DNA from: Pseudomonas sp. NCCP-436
GTDB lineage: Bacteria; Pseudomonadota; Gammaproteobacteria; Pseudomonadales; Pseudomonadaceae
DNA length: 64,000 bases
NCBI RefSeq assembly: GCF_019656335.1
Contig: NZ_BPLZ01000003.1
Coordinates: forward strand, 294,009-358,008
Direction: 5' to 3'
Shown here: piece by piece, positions 8,170 to 16,270 of the stretch
Numbering within the stretch: position 1 is the first letter of the stretch
Layout of the letters: every line of letters starts with the position of its first letter
Translations under genes and position numbers: made by a program
The notes under the pieces: generated by a model
What the model was told of the DNA's origin: nothing
What the model saw: only the letters and a program-made list of their open reading frames with translations
Database searches by the model: none

Positions 8170-8832
8170 TCAATTCTTCAGGTAGCCGTGTTCGGCCAGA
8201 AAGCTCTCAGTCAGTCCCGAGGCCCGGGGTTCGGCTGCCTTGTCGCCCAGCAGCAGACGTTCCAGATAACGTGCCAGCAGATCCACCTCCAGGTTGACCC
8301 GGCGCCCGGGGCGGTAGTCGGCCATGATGGTTTCCGCCAGGGTGTGCGGGACGATGGTCAGCTCGAACTCGGCGCCATCGACCGCATTGACAGTCAGACT
8401 GGTGCCATCGACGGTGATCGACCCCTTATGGGCGATGTACCTGGCCAGCTCGCGCGGGGCACGTACCTTGAACTGGACGGCACGGGCATTATCGGCCCGC
8501 GAGATGATCTCGCCGACACCATCGACATGGCCACTGACCAGGTGGCCGCCAAGACGGCTGCTAGGTGTCAGGGCCTTTTCCAGGTTCACCGCGGAGCCAG
8601 GCTTGAGTTCGACAAAGGCAGTACGCGCCAGTGTTTCGCGACTGACATCGGCCCAGAAACCGTCGCCGGGAAGCTCCACGACAGTCAGGCACACGCCATT
8701 GACGGCAATGCTGTCGCCGAGTTTGACGTCGCCCAGGTCGAGCTTGCCGGTGGCGACGTAAAGGCGCACGTCGCCGCCCTTGGGCGTCATTGCGCGAATG
8801 CTGCCAATGGCTTCGATTATGCCGGTGAACAT
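8170..8832 (-). CDS. ribE: Riboflavin synthase alpha subunit
   Basis: A 220-residue protein made of two tandem lumazine-binding barrels. The first begins MFTGIIEAIGSI with NGVCLTV about residue 50; the second has GHVDGVGEI and SLTVNAVDGAEFELTIVPHT. It dismutates two lumazine molecules to riboflavin. ATG 8832 is chosen because MFTGIIE is the invariant family N-terminus. Its Shine-Dalgarno GGAGG is only about four bases away and lies inside an overlapping 16-codon ORF (8817-8867). An FMN riboswitch precedes it. In some nomenclatures this gene is called ribC. Confidence 0.95.
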   Translation of the reverse strand: MFTGIIEAIGSIRAMTPKGGDVRLYVATGKLDLGDVKLGDSIAVNGVCLTVVELPGDGFWADVSRETLARTAFVELKPGSAVNLEKALTPSSRLGGHLVSGHVDGVGEIISRADNARAVQFKVRAPRELARYIAHKGSITVDGTSLTVNAVDGAEFELTIVPHTLAETIMADYRPGRRVNLEVDLLARYLERLLLGDKAAEPRASGLTESFLAEHGYLKN

Positions 8833-8867
8833 GCGCCCTCCGAATCTTGGATATAGTTGCACAGCAT
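8817..8867 (-). CDS. Possible 16-codon leader ORF overlapping the ribE start
   Basis: ATG 8865-8867 opens a short frame (MLCNYIQDSEGACSPA) that stops 13-15 bases inside ribE. It has a better-placed Shine-Dalgarno (AGGAG, ending about 8 bases upstream) than ribE itself. That AGGAG is the 3' arm of a hairpin, CCTGTTTT/AAAACAGG, at about 8874-8896. The arrangement could couple ribE translation to the leader, or let the riboswitch gate initiation. It could also be chance, as I have no family or conservation support. Confidence 0.3.
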   Translation of the reverse strand: MLCNYIQDSEGACSPA

Positions 8868-8957
8868 GGACAATCTCCTGTTTTGAGCAAAAACAGGGCA
8901 ATGTCGATCGATAGGGATTTCTAAGGCACGCACGCAGCCTGCCCAGGGAGGGAATCC

Positions 8958-9212
8958 CGCTCTCTCTTTATCCGGACTATACCGTCGGCCCCGGAATCCC
9001 ACCGGGTCTGCTTGACCTCGCGCGGCTGGTGCCGTGGCGAGCGCTCGCGGGCTAGGCAGAAGCTGTATCGGTGCATCCGGAGCTGGTCGTACGCTGACGC
9101 AACACAACCGGATCCTGTCTCGACACCGCATGGGCGACATCCAGCCGCGCCATATAAGGTTCTCGCTACCATTACCGCCGGTGGGGAATTTCACCCCGCC
9201 CTGAGAACGTTG
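8958..9212 (-). promoter_or_regulatory. FMN riboswitch (RFN element)
   Basis: Read on the minus strand, the segment has the conserved RFN blocks in order: AGGGCGGGGTGAAATTCCCC then ACCGGCGGTAATGG (9169-9205), GCCCGCGAGCG (9042-9052), CCGGTGGGATTCCGG then GCCGACGGTATAGTCCGGAT (about 8971-9006). The closing stem pairs TTCTC near 9205 with GAGAG near 8962. FMN binding would lower expression of the downstream ribE and the genes behind it. The variable arm between the second and third blocks is long, about 120 bases. The whole 470-base gap 8833-9302 is taken up by this element, a downstream hairpin and the leader ORF. Confidence 0.95.
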
Positions 9213-9302
9213 CAGCCACTTACCGTGGCTGCACGGCGTTTTACCACATTTGCAACCTCGCTGCATGACAGCAGTTACCCGCGTCCATCACCACAAGCAC
9301 TG

Positions 9303-10415
9303 CTAGCGGCGAGGTGCAGCCGTAACCTGCCAATCGTCACCCACTGCCCTGATGTCCAGAATCTGCAGTTCATGAGCTTCGGCCATGCGGCTCATCGGCC
9401 AGTCCAGAAGCGGACGGGCTCCGGAGCCAAGCAGCTTGGGGGCGATAAAGATGCGGTACTCGTCAACCAGACCGGCGCGGGCAAAGGCCCCGGCCAGACG
9501 CGGCCCGGCCTCTACCAGCACCTCGTTGGAGCCTCGCCCGGCCAGCTCCAGAAGCAGTCGGGACAGATCCACGTGTCCATTGCTACCTGGCACGGCAAGC
9601 AGTTCATGACCGTCCTCCAGATAGCGATCGCGGGCGGCTGCGGCGGCACAGGTCGCCACCAGCGCCGGACCAACACAGAAGAAGGCACGCTCCAGCGGCA
9701 CCCGCAAACGCCCGTCCACCAGCACCCGCAGCGGCGGCCGACACTGCGCCAGCGCCGTCAGCTCAGCCCCCAGCCCCAGCTCGTCGGCACGCACGGTCAG
9801 CCGTGCATCATCGGCCAGCAGCGTATCGGCGCCGGTTATCACCGCGCTGGAGCGAGCGCGTAGGCGCTGCACCTCGGAGCGCGCCGCCGGGCCGGTAATC
9901 CACTGGCTTTCGCCGCTGGCCATGGCGGTACGTCCATCCAGGCTCATGGCGAGCTTGACCCGCACGAATGGCAAGCCTCGCTCCATGCGCTTGATGAATC
10001 CGGCGTTGAGCTCGCGCGCCTCGTTCTCCAGCACGCCGCAGGTGACCTCGATGCCTGCCTCGGCCAGCCTGGCCAGGCCGCGTCCGGCCACCTGTGGGTT
10101 GGGATCCTGCATCGCCGCCACCACCCGCTGCACTCCAGCGACCACCAGAGCTTCAGCGCAGGGAGGCGTGCGCCCATGATGACTGCAGGGCTCCAGGGTA
10201 ACGTAGGCAGTGGCGCCGCGAGCCCGTTCGCCGGCCTGACGCAAGGCATGCACCTCAGCGTGCGGCTCACCGGCCCGGGCATGCCAGCCCTCTCCGACGA
10301 TACGGCCGTCATGCACAATGACGCAGCCGACCCGCGGGTTCGGATGGGTGGAATAAAGCCCTTTGCGCGCCAGTTTCAGCGCACGAGCCATGAAGGAGTG
10401 ATCGAGCCCGGCCAT
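9303..10415 (-). CDS. ribD: Bifunctional diaminohydroxyphosphoribosylaminopyrimidine deaminase / 5-amino-6-(5-phosphoribosylamino)uracil reductase
   Basis: A 370-residue two-domain enzyme for the second and third steps of riboflavin synthesis. The N-terminal deaminase (to about residue 145) has the zinc motif HAEVHAL and PCSHHGRTPPC. The C-terminal NADPH reductase has VRVKLAMSLDGRTA and SQWITGPAAR. Its ATG shares one base with the nrdR stop (TGATG). The stop lies about 90 bases upstream of the FMN riboswitch, so ribD is transcribed ahead of the switch and only ribE onward is directly controlled by it. Confidence 0.95.
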   Translation of the reverse strand: MAGLDHSFMARALKLARKGLYSTHPNPRVGCVIVHDGRIVGEGWHARAGEPHAEVHALRQAGERARGATAYVTLEPCSHHGRTPPCAEALVVAGVQRVVAAMQDPNPQVAGRGLARLAEAGIEVTCGVLENEARELNAGFIKRMERGLPFVRVKLAMSLDGRTAMASGESQWITGPAARSEVQRLRARSSAVITGADTLLADDARLTVRADELGLGAELTALAQCRPPLRVLVDGRLRVPLERAFFCVGPALVATCAAAAARDRYLEDGHELLAVPGSNGHVDLSRLLLELAGRGSNEVLVEAGPRLAGAFARAGLVDEYRIFIAPKLLGSGARPLLDWPMSRMAEAHELQILDIRAVGDDWQVTAAPRR

Positions 10416-10879
10416 CAGTTCTTCGCCGGCTCTCGCGCCAGTCTTTCGATTTCTTCGCGAAACTCATTGAGATCCTGGAAACGCCGATAAACCGAAGCAA
10501 AGCGGATATAGGCCACCTCGTCGAGCTTGCTCAGCTCGTTCATCACCAGTTCACCTACCACCAGCGACTTGACCTCACGCTCTCCGGTAGCACGAAGCTG
10601 CTGCTTGATCCGTGCAATGGCCTCCTCCAGTCGCTCCACACTCACCGGCCGCTTCTCCAACGCCCGCTGCATCCCGGCGCGCAGCTTCTCCTCATCGAAC
10701 GGCTGACGGCTGCCGTCCTGCTTGATCAGCCTAGGCATGACCAATTCGGGCGTCTCGAAAGTGGTGAAACGCTCGCCGCAGGCCACGCACTCGCGGCGTC
10801 GGCGAACCTGATCGCCATCGGCTACCAGACGGGAATCGATGACCTTGGTGTCGTTGGCGTCGCAGAATGGGCAATGCAT
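10415..10879 (-). CDS. nrdR: Transcriptional repressor NrdR
   Basis: A 154-residue regulator of ribonucleotide reductase genes. A zinc ribbon is formed by C3, C6, C31 and C34 ([10 protein letters not shown] and ECVACGERF), followed by an ATP-cone domain (from [18 protein letters not shown]) that senses ATP/dATP. It is full length and heads the nrdR-ribD transcript, an arrangement widespread in gammaproteobacteria. The 102 bases to the divergent lipoprotein gene at 10982 must hold both promoters. Confidence 0.96.
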   Translation of the reverse strand: MHCPFCDANDTKVIDSRLVADGDQVRRRRECVACGERFTTFETPELVMPRLIKQDGSRQPFDEEKLRAGMQRALEKRPVSVERLEEAIARIKQQLRATGEREVKSLVVGELVMNELSKLDEVAYIRFASVYRRFQDLNEFREEIERLAREPAKN

Positions 10880-10981
10880 GGCAGGCGCTGGCTATCGGGC
10901 AATAAAGCCGTCATGTTAGCGCATAGCGATGCCAAGACAAATTAAGCTATAGACTCATCCGCCGAAGCCCATCGAACGCTC

Positions 10982-11413
10982 ATGCCACGATATCAGTCTC
11001 TCCTGCCTCTACTGCTCTGCAGTCTGCTCATAGCCTGCGCCGGCCAGCCTGAAACCACTCTTCCCGCCTCCGTCCCGGAGGATGCACCGGTGGCTGCGTC
11101 AACGTCCCCCGGTCTCAGCGGCCAACTGCTGGGAGTAATGCCTGGCACCGAGGTCGAGCTGGCGCTGCTGGCCGTCGACAGCCGGGGCCGCCCACGGGCA
11201 GTGCTCAGTCAGGTGCAGCTGCGCGGCAATGGCACCCCGCTACCCTTCAATCTGCCACTGGTGAAAGCGGACACAGCCGCCGGACTGAGCCTGGAACTGC
11301 GTGGCCGGGCCAGCCTTTCCGGACAACTGGTGCAGCGCCTGCCGGCACGCCCCATCGCCACCGCCGCGCAGCCTCAGGATCTCGGCTCACTGCCACTGGT
11401 GACTGCGCCATGA
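10982..11413 (+). CDS. YbaY-like outer-membrane lipoprotein
   Basis: A 143-residue protein with a lipoprotein signal peptide. A hydrophobic run ends in the lipobox LLIAC with cysteine at about residue 19, followed by a short Pro/Ala-rich linker. The remaining beta-rich domain ([19 protein letters not shown]) resembles the YbaY/YscW-type family (PF09619). The exact role of that family is unsettled; it may be a lipoprotein chaperone or envelope-stress factor. Its stop overlaps the methyltransferase start as ATGA, so both are probably made together. Confidence 0.65.
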   Translation: MPRYQSLLPLLLCSLLIACAGQPETTLPASVPEDAPVAASTSPGLSGQLLGVMPGTEVELALLAVDSRGRPRAVLSQVQLRGNGTPLPFNLPLVKADTAAGLSLELRGRASLSGQLVQRLPARPIATAAQPQDLGSLPLVTAP

Positions 11414-12069
11414 CAGCACCATATTCCCTGCAACAGGCACTCGGCGAGTGCATCAGTGACGCCCGCCTGATCAGTCAGCAGCTCCCCGGGACAGGCATCG
11501 CCCTTTGGCTGATCGACCCTCTAAACATGCAGCGTGCCTTCGATCCGGAGGAAACCCGACGCATTCTCGAAGAGCCTCCCTACTGGTGCTTCTGCTGGGC
11601 CAGCGGTCTGGTACTGGCACGTTGGCTGGCTGAGCACCCGGAGTGGGTGCGCGGCCGGCGGGTACTGGACTTTGGTGCCGGCTCCGGTATTGCCGCCATT
11701 GCCGCTGCCCGCGCTGGCGCGGCCGAAGTGATAGCCTGCGATCTCGACCCACTAGCCCTGGATGCTTGCCGTGCCAATGCCGAGCTCAATGGCGTGAGCC
11801 TGGGCTACTCCACAGACTTCTTCGCCGAAACCGACCGCTACGATCTGATCCTGGTGGCCGATGTGCTCTACGACCGTACCAACCTGCCATTGCTCGATCA
11901 ATTTCTCGGCCGCGGTCGCGAAGCGCTGGTAGCGGACTCACGGGTTCGCGATTTCCGCCATCCGCTGTACCGGCGCCTGGCGCTGCTCGAGGGCTGCACC
12001 TGGCCGGATCTGGCCGAGCCGGCAGAATTCCGTCAGGTCAGCCTTTACCACGCGGCGCGCCCCTTGTAA
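11410..12069 (+). CDS. Class I SAM-dependent methyltransferase (ETFbeta-lysine methyltransferase-like)
   Basis: A 219-residue protein with SAM-binding motif [17 protein letters not shown] (about residues 83-98), an acidic motif II ending in [10 protein letters not shown], and the post-motif segment [10 protein letters not shown]. This combination is typical of the Nnt1/PrmA/METTL20-like protein methyltransferases. The N-terminal [18 protein letters not shown] resembles the family's PYW...W.sG segment. The substrate cannot be deduced; electron-transfer flavoprotein beta subunit is one family precedent. It overlaps the lipoprotein gene by 4 bases. Confidence 0.72.
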   Translation: MTAPYSLQQALGECISDARLISQQLPGTGIALWLIDPLNMQRAFDPEETRRILEEPPYWCFCWASGLVLARWLAEHPEWVRGRRVLDFGAGSGIAAIAAARAGAAEVIACDLDPLALDACRANAELNGVSLGYSTDFFAETDRYDLILVADVLYDRTNLPLLDQFLGRGREALVADSRVRDFRHPLYRRLALLEGCTWPDLAEPAEFRQVSLYHAARPL

Positions 12070-12122
12070 GTGCATCCTTCCGCCCGCATTAATAGAGCAT
12101 TGTCCTACCTTTAGAGACGAAC

Positions 12123-12995
12123 ATGAGCGACTCTCCCTACATCTTTGACGTATCCGGTGCCGCCAGCTTCGAACAACTGGTGATTGAAAACTCCTTCCAC
12201 AAGCCGGTGCTGGTGGACTTCTGGGCCGAGTGGTGCGCGCCGTGCAAGGCACTGATGCCGCTGCTGGCGAAAATTACCGAGGAATATTCCGGTGAACTGC
12301 TGCTGGCCAAGGTCAACTGCGACATCGAGCAGGACATCGTGATGCGCTTCGGCATCCGCAGCCTGCCCACCGTGGTGTTGTTCAAGGACGGCCAACCGGT
12401 GGATGGCTTCGCCGGCGCCCAACCGGAAGCGGCCATTCGCGAGATGCTCAAGCCGCATGTTGCCGAACCGGCACCGGCTGCCGCCGATCCCATGGAAGCC
12501 GCCAAGTCGCTGTTCGTCGAGGGACGTTTCGCCGAAGCCGAAGCACTGCTCAAGCAGATTCTGACGGAAGATAACGAACGCGCCGAAGCTCTGATTCTCT
12601 ACGCACGCTGCCTGGCTGAACGCGGCGAGCTGGGTGAAGCACAGGTCGTTCTCGACGCAGTGAAGGGCGACGAGCATAAGCAGGCGCTGGCTGGTGCCCG
12701 GGCACAACTGACCTTCCTGCGTCAGGTCGCCGACCTGCCGGAGGTCGCCGAACTGAAAAGCCGCCTGGCGCAAAACCCGCATGATGACGAAGCCGCCTAC
12801 CAACTGGCGGTGCAGCAACTGGCGCGCCAGCAGTACGAAGCAGCGCTGGACGGGCTACTCAAGCTGTTCGTACGCAACCGCAGCTATGCCGACGGCCTGC
12901 CGCACAAGACCCTGCTGCAGGTATTCGACCTGCTCGGCAACGACCACCCGCTGGTCACCACTTACCGTCGCAAGCTGTACCAGGCCATCTACTGA
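12123..12995 (+). CDS. cnoX: Chaperedoxin CnoX (thioredoxin-TPR protein)
   Basis: A 290-residue protein: a thioredoxin domain (residues 1-115) followed by four TPR-like repeats. The redox motif is complete, WCAPCK with C38 and C41. E. coli CnoX (YbbN) lacks the first cysteine, so this form can be a true oxidoreductase as well as a holdase. In E. coli the family protects proteins from bleach-induced over-oxidation and passes clients to GroEL. ATG 12123 follows a purine-rich GAGACGAAC. It is alone or at the end of the preceding unit, 53 bases after the methyltransferase. Confidence 0.85.
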   Translation: MSDSPYIFDVSGAASFEQLVIENSFHKPVLVDFWAEWCAPCKALMPLLAKITEEYSGELLLAKVNCDIEQDIVMRFGIRSLPTVVLFKDGQPVDGFAGAQPEAAIREMLKPHVAEPAPAAADPMEAAKSLFVEGRFAEAEALLKQILTEDNERAEALILYARCLAERGELGEAQVVLDAVKGDEHKQALAGARAQLTFLRQVADLPEVAELKSRLAQNPHDDEAAYQLAVQQLARQQYEAALDGLLKLFVRNRSYADGLPHKTLLQVFDLLGNDHPLVTTYRRKLYQAIY

Positions 12996-13022
12996 CAGCC
13001 AGCCGGCACGCTATCCCAGCGC

Positions 13023-13364
13023 TCAGCCGACCCAGTGATAAACCGGCGCATCGGTACTGGTTTCCATGCGAATCTGCGGGCAGTGGCGCAGGCGCACCAG
13101 CAAGCGCTTGCCCGCTGCCTCGCTGCCGGCCAGTCCTGCCAACTGCACCAGCAGCTGCGGCCCTTCCACTGCACCAGCCTCCCGTACCAATTTCAGTGCA
13201 GCCTGCCACAACGCATCCCCTGCAGCACTCTGCGCCTCTGTGGCGGCAGTCGAAATCACTGGTTCGACGGATAGATGTGCGGCCAGACAAGCCCAATCCT
13301 CCGGCTCCAGCTCAACCGTCAGATCCACCGGCCAATCGCCGATCCGTCCGCGTATGCGCACCAT
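13023..13364 (-). CDS. Conserved hypothetical protein
   Basis: A 113-residue acidic soluble protein beginning MVRIRGRIGDWPVDLTVEL. The start at 13364 is decided by a strong Shine-Dalgarno AGGAGG. I recognise no domain. It has an alpha/beta look, with a Leu/Ala-rich middle and a basic C-terminal part (KRLLVRLRHCPQIRM). It is convergent with cnoX and divergent from the zinc operon, whose Zur box at 13434 lies in the shared upstream region, so it might respond to zinc too. Confidence 0.6.
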   Translation of the reverse strand: MVRIRGRIGDWPVDLTVELEPEDWACLAAHLSVEPVISTAATEAQSAAGDALWQAALKLVREAGAVEGPQLLVQLAGLAGSEAAGKRLLVRLRHCPQIRMETSTDAPVYHWVG

Positions 13365-13433
13365 GTTCCGCCTCCTGTTTTGCTGCGCGCATACTCCCAT
13401 GCCATCAGCGCACTGGCCAGCTCAACAAAAAAA

Positions 13434-13450
13434 TTGTTATAACATTACAA
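13434..13450. promoter_or_regulatory. Candidate Zur box
   Basis: TTGTTATAACATTACAA is an imperfect palindrome matching the pseudomonad Zur pattern TGTTATA-N-TATAACA, with the left arm exact and the right arm degenerate. It lies 25 bases before the ATG of the zinc-binding protein gene, where bound Zur-zinc would block transcription. The match was judged by eye. The homologous operon of P. aeruginosa (PA4063-PA4066) is reported as induced by zinc starvation. Confidence 0.6.
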
Positions 13451-13474
13451 ACAACATCCTGCCGGAGAACCCCC

Positions 13475-14032
13475 ATGCGCCATTTGCTCCTTGCCCTACC
13501 CTTTGTCTGGTTACCACTGATTGCCCAGGCCCATGATCATGCTCACGAACATGCCGAGCACGGTAGCCTCGGCGCCCACGAGCATGGTGTCGCCAACCTC
13601 AACATAGCCCTGGATGGCAAGCAGCTGGAAGTGCAGCTGGAAAGCCCGGCGATGAACCTGATCGGCTTTGAGCATGCAGCCCGCAGCGAAGCGGACAAGG
13701 CCCAGCTCGAAAACGCCAGGCGTGAGCTGGAAAAGCCACTGACGCTGTTCGCCCTCTCCTCTAACAACTGCCGCAATACCCGGATCGAGCTGCACAGCCC
13801 GTTGTTCTACGAAGGCGTCCATGAGCACCACCACAGCCACGGGCACGACGATGAACACAGCGAAATCCATGCTCACTACCAGTTCGAATGCACCAACGAA
13901 CTGAAACAATTGAGCCTGGCGGAACTGTTCAAACGCTTCCCCGCCACCGAGAAAGTTCAGGTACAACTAATCGGCCCGGCAGGCCAGCAAGGCCTCATAC
14001 TGACGCCGTCACAGCCGCGCCTGAGCTTCTGA
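13475..14032 (+). CDS. Periplasmic zinc-binding DUF2796/ZrgA-family protein
   Basis: A 185-residue secreted protein with a signal peptide (MRHLLLALPFVWLPLIAQA). It has two histidine-rich patches: HDHAHEHAEHG right after the cleavage site, and HEHHHSHGHDDEHSEIHAH around residues 110-128. The rest is a conserved DUF2796 domain (GAHEHGVANLNIALDG, then LELFKRFP-like C-terminal part). ZrgA-type proteins bind zinc and aid uptake under starvation. It leads an operon with an ABC ATPase, a MacB/FtsX-type permease and a DUF3299 protein, and has a Zur-like site in front. Confidence 0.85.
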   Translation: MRHLLLALPFVWLPLIAQAHDHAHEHAEHGSLGAHEHGVANLNIALDGKQLEVQLESPAMNLIGFEHAARSEADKAQLENARRELEKPLTLFALSSNNCRNTRIELHSPLFYEGVHEHHHSHGHDDEHSEIHAHYQFECTNELKQLSLAELFKRFPATEKVQVQLIGPAGQQGLILTPSQPRLSF

Positions 14033-14097
14033 AGCAAATCGGGGCGCGGCCGCGGTCGCCGCGCTCATACCAACGCAACATCACATACGCCGCCGAT

Positions 14098-14805
14098 ATG
14101 ACCCAACCTCTGCTAGAACTTGCCGACCTCGGTTTTGCCTGGCCCGGCCAGGCGAAACTGCTGGATATTCCCAGCTTCACCCTGGCATGGGGAGAAACCC
14201 TGTTTCTCAAGGGGCCCAGCGGCAGTGGCAAAACCACTCTACTCGGCTTGCTCGGCGGCGTGCAGCTCGCCCAGCAGGGGCACATCCGCCTGCTCGGAGA
14301 AGATCTGGGCCGGCTCTCAGCCGGCGCCCGCGACCGTTTCCGGGTCGACCACACTGGCTACATCTTTCAGCAATTCAACTTGCTGCCCTTTCTCTCGGTG
14401 CGCGAGAACGTCGAACTGCCTTGCCGTTTCTCGCGCCTGCGCGCCGAACGCGCTCGCCAGCGTCACGGCAGCATCGCTGCTGCCGCTTCCTCGCTGCTGG
14501 AGCATCTGGGTCTGAGCGCCGAACTGTTTGATCGCCGTGCCGATGAGCTCTCCATCGGCCAGCAACAGCGCGTCGCCGCCGCCCGAGCCCTGATAGGCCA
14601 ACCAGAACTGGTGATCGCCGACGAACCGACCTCGGCCCTGGACTTCGATGCCCGCGAGGCCTTCCTGCAACTGCTCTTCGCCGAGTGCCGTGCTGCCGGT
14701 GCTAGCCTGCTGTTCGTCAGTCACGACCAGAGTCTGGCTCCACTGTTCGACCGCAACCTGTCACTGGCCGAACTCAACCGCGCCGCCAAGCCTGTCGAGG
14801 CCTGA
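14098..14805 (+). CDS. MacB/LolD-type ABC transporter ATP-binding protein of the zinc-responsive operon
   Basis: A 235-residue nucleotide-binding subunit: Walker A GPSGSGKTT, Q-loop region IFQQFNLLPFLSVREN, Walker B LVIADEPTSALD, and the switch region FVSHD. The signature motif reads LSIGQQQR instead of LSGGQQQR. This is unusual, though the second glycine and the rest are kept. ATG 14098 is the first codon giving a normal MacB-family N-terminus but has no clear Shine-Dalgarno; translation may depend on coupling to the gene 65 bases upstream. It pairs with the permease starting 2 bases after its stop. Such transporters work mechanically on periplasmic or outer-membrane partners rather than importing solutes. 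Confidence 0.86.
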   Translation: MTQPLLELADLGFAWPGQAKLLDIPSFTLAWGETLFLKGPSGSGKTTLLGLLGGVQLAQQGHIRLLGEDLGRLSAGARDRFRVDHTGYIFQQFNLLPFLSVRENVELPCRFSRLRAERARQRHGSIAAAASSLLEHLGLSAELFDRRADELSIGQQQRVAAARALIGQPELVIADEPTSALDFDAREAFLQLLFAECRAAGASLLFVSHDQSLAPLFDRNLSLAELNRAAKPVEA

Positions 14806-14806
14806 C

Positions 14807-16213
14807 ATGCACCTGGTCCGCATCGCCCTGGCCAGCCTGGCCAACCGCCGCTTCACTGCGCTACTCACGGTATTTGCCATCGCCTTGTCGGTCTGTCTGC
14901 TGCTGGCCGTAGAGCGCGTGCGAACCGAGGCACGCGCCAGCTTCGCCAACACCATCAGCGGCACCGACCTGATCGTCGGCGCACGCTCGGGTAGCGTGAA
15001 TCTGCTGCTGTACTCGGTTTTCCGCATCGGCAATGCCACCAACAACATCCGCTGGGACAGCTTCGAGCGCTTCGCCGAGCATCGTCAGGTGAAATGGGCC
15101 ATCCCCATTTCCCTCGGCGACTCGCACCGCGGCTACCGGGTAATGGGCACCAGCACCGCCTATTTCGAGCATTACCGCTACGCCCGCAGCCAAACGCTGC
15201 AGTTGGCTCAGGGGCGCGCCTTCGCCGACGATCCCTTCGAAGTGGTACTCGGTGCGGAAGTGGCCCAGGCACTGGGCTACGGCCTTGGCGAGAAGATCGT
15301 CCTGGCTCATGGCGTTGCCACCATCAGCCTGATCAAGCACGACGACAAGCCCTTCACCGTGGTCGGCATCCTCGAACGCACCGGCACGCCGGTGGATCGC
15401 ACCCTGCACATTTCCCTGGCCGGGATGGAGGCGCTGCATATCGACTGGCACAACGGCATGCCGGCACGCGGCGCGGCGCAGGTCAGCGCGGATCAGGTGC
15501 GAGAGTGGGCAAGCGCCTGTTCACAAGCGTCGCGAGCGCAGACGGGGCAAGGCGAAAGCGGGCGAGGAAGCGCAGTTGAGTCGAGTCTCAATGAGCATTC
15601 CGAGCCCGCTTTCAACGCAGCAGCGTCAAGCGCAGTAGCTTGTGGACAGGCGCTGCAGCCTAAGCAGATCACCGCCTTTATGCTGGGCCTCAACAGCAAG
15701 ATCGCCACCTTTAGCCTGCAGCGCGAGATCAACGAATTTCGCGGCGAGCCACTGCTGGCGATCCTGCCGGGCGTGGCTCTGCAGGAGTTGTGGAGCCTGA
15801 TGGGCACTGCCGAGCAGGCGTTGTTCGTGGTCTCGCTGTTCGTCGTGCTGACTGGCCTGATCGGCATGCTCACGGCAATTCTCACCAGCCTCAACGAACG
15901 CCGCCGGGAGATGGCGATCCTGCGCTCGGTGGGCGCACGCCCCTGGCATATCGCCAGCCTGCTGGTGCTGGAAGCCTTCGCTCTGGCATTGGCCGGCGTG
16001 GTTTTCGGCGTCGCGCTGCTGTACCTGGGCATCGCCGCCAGCCAGGGCTTCGTACAGGCCAATTACGGCCTGTATCTGGCACTCAATGCCCCATCCGGCT
16101 ACGAGTGGAAACTGCTGGGCAGCATTCTCCTCGCGGCCGTGGCAATGGGCAGCGTGCCGGCCTGGCGCGCCTATCGACAGTCGCTGGCCGACGGTCTGTC
16201 GATTCGCCTGTAA
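14807..16213 (+). CDS. MacB/FtsX-type ABC permease with an in-frame insertion
   Basis: A 468-residue membrane protein. One N-terminal helix (FTALLTVFAIALSVCLLLAV, residues 17-36) is followed by a large periplasmic domain and three C-terminal helices after residue 325, the FtsX/MacB fold. The cytoplasmic motif ERRREMAILRSVGARP contacts the ATPase. Residues about 233-282 are out of character: a Ser/Ala/Gly-rich stretch starting EWASACSQ and ending VACGQA. They are encoded by a nested palindromic DNA element (15511-15655) that keeps the frame. Flanking residues (ADQVR before, LQPKQITAFMLGL after) read as normal family sequence. The protein may therefore be functional with an extra periplasmic loop. 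Confidence 0.84.
   Translation: MHLVRIALASLANRRFTALLTVFAIALSVCLLLAVERVRTEARASFANTISGTDLIVGARSGSVNLLLYSVFRIGNATNNIRWDSFERFAEHRQVKWAIPISLGDSHRGYRVMGTSTAYFEHYRYARSQTLQLAQGRAFADDPFEVVLGAEVAQALGYGLGEKIVLAHGVATISLIKHDDKPFTVVGILERTGTPVDRTLHISLAGMEALHIDWHNGMPARGAAQVSADQVREWASACSQASRAQTGQGESGRGSAVESSLNEHSEPAFNAAASSAVACGQALQPKQITAFMLGLNSKIATFSLQREINEFRGEPLLAILPGVALQELWSLMGTAEQALFVVSLFVVLTGLIGMLTAILTSLNERRREMAILRSVGARPWHIASLLVLEAFALALAGVVFGVALLYLGIAASQGFVQANYGLYLALNAPSGYEWKLLGSILLAAVAMGSVPAWRAYRQSLADGLSIRL
15511..15655. repeat. Nested palindromic (REP/MITE-like) element inserted in the permease gene
   Basis: The ends form an 18-bp inverted repeat with two mismatches (AAGCGCCTGTTCACAAGC at 15511-15528 against 15638-15655). 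Inside lies an exact 10-bp inverted repeat GAAAGCGGGC/GCCCGCTTTC (15554-15563, 15604-15613). In the centre is TTGAG/CTCAA (15576-15580, 15587-15591). One strand could fold into a long three-level hairpin. The composition resembles dispersed palindromic repeats of Pseudomonas genomes. There is no coding capacity of its own. It adds about 50 codons in frame to the host gene. Confidence 0.75.
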
Positions 16214-16270
16214 GGCAAGAACGGAGCGCCTCGCGTAGACTGCGCGGGCGCTTCTTCAACGAGGTATCCC

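Noticed and set aside
13888..14097. Upstream extension of the zinc-operon ATPase frame
   Set aside because: It runs through the preceding gene in another frame and has no ABC-family similarity; translation is taken to begin at 14098.
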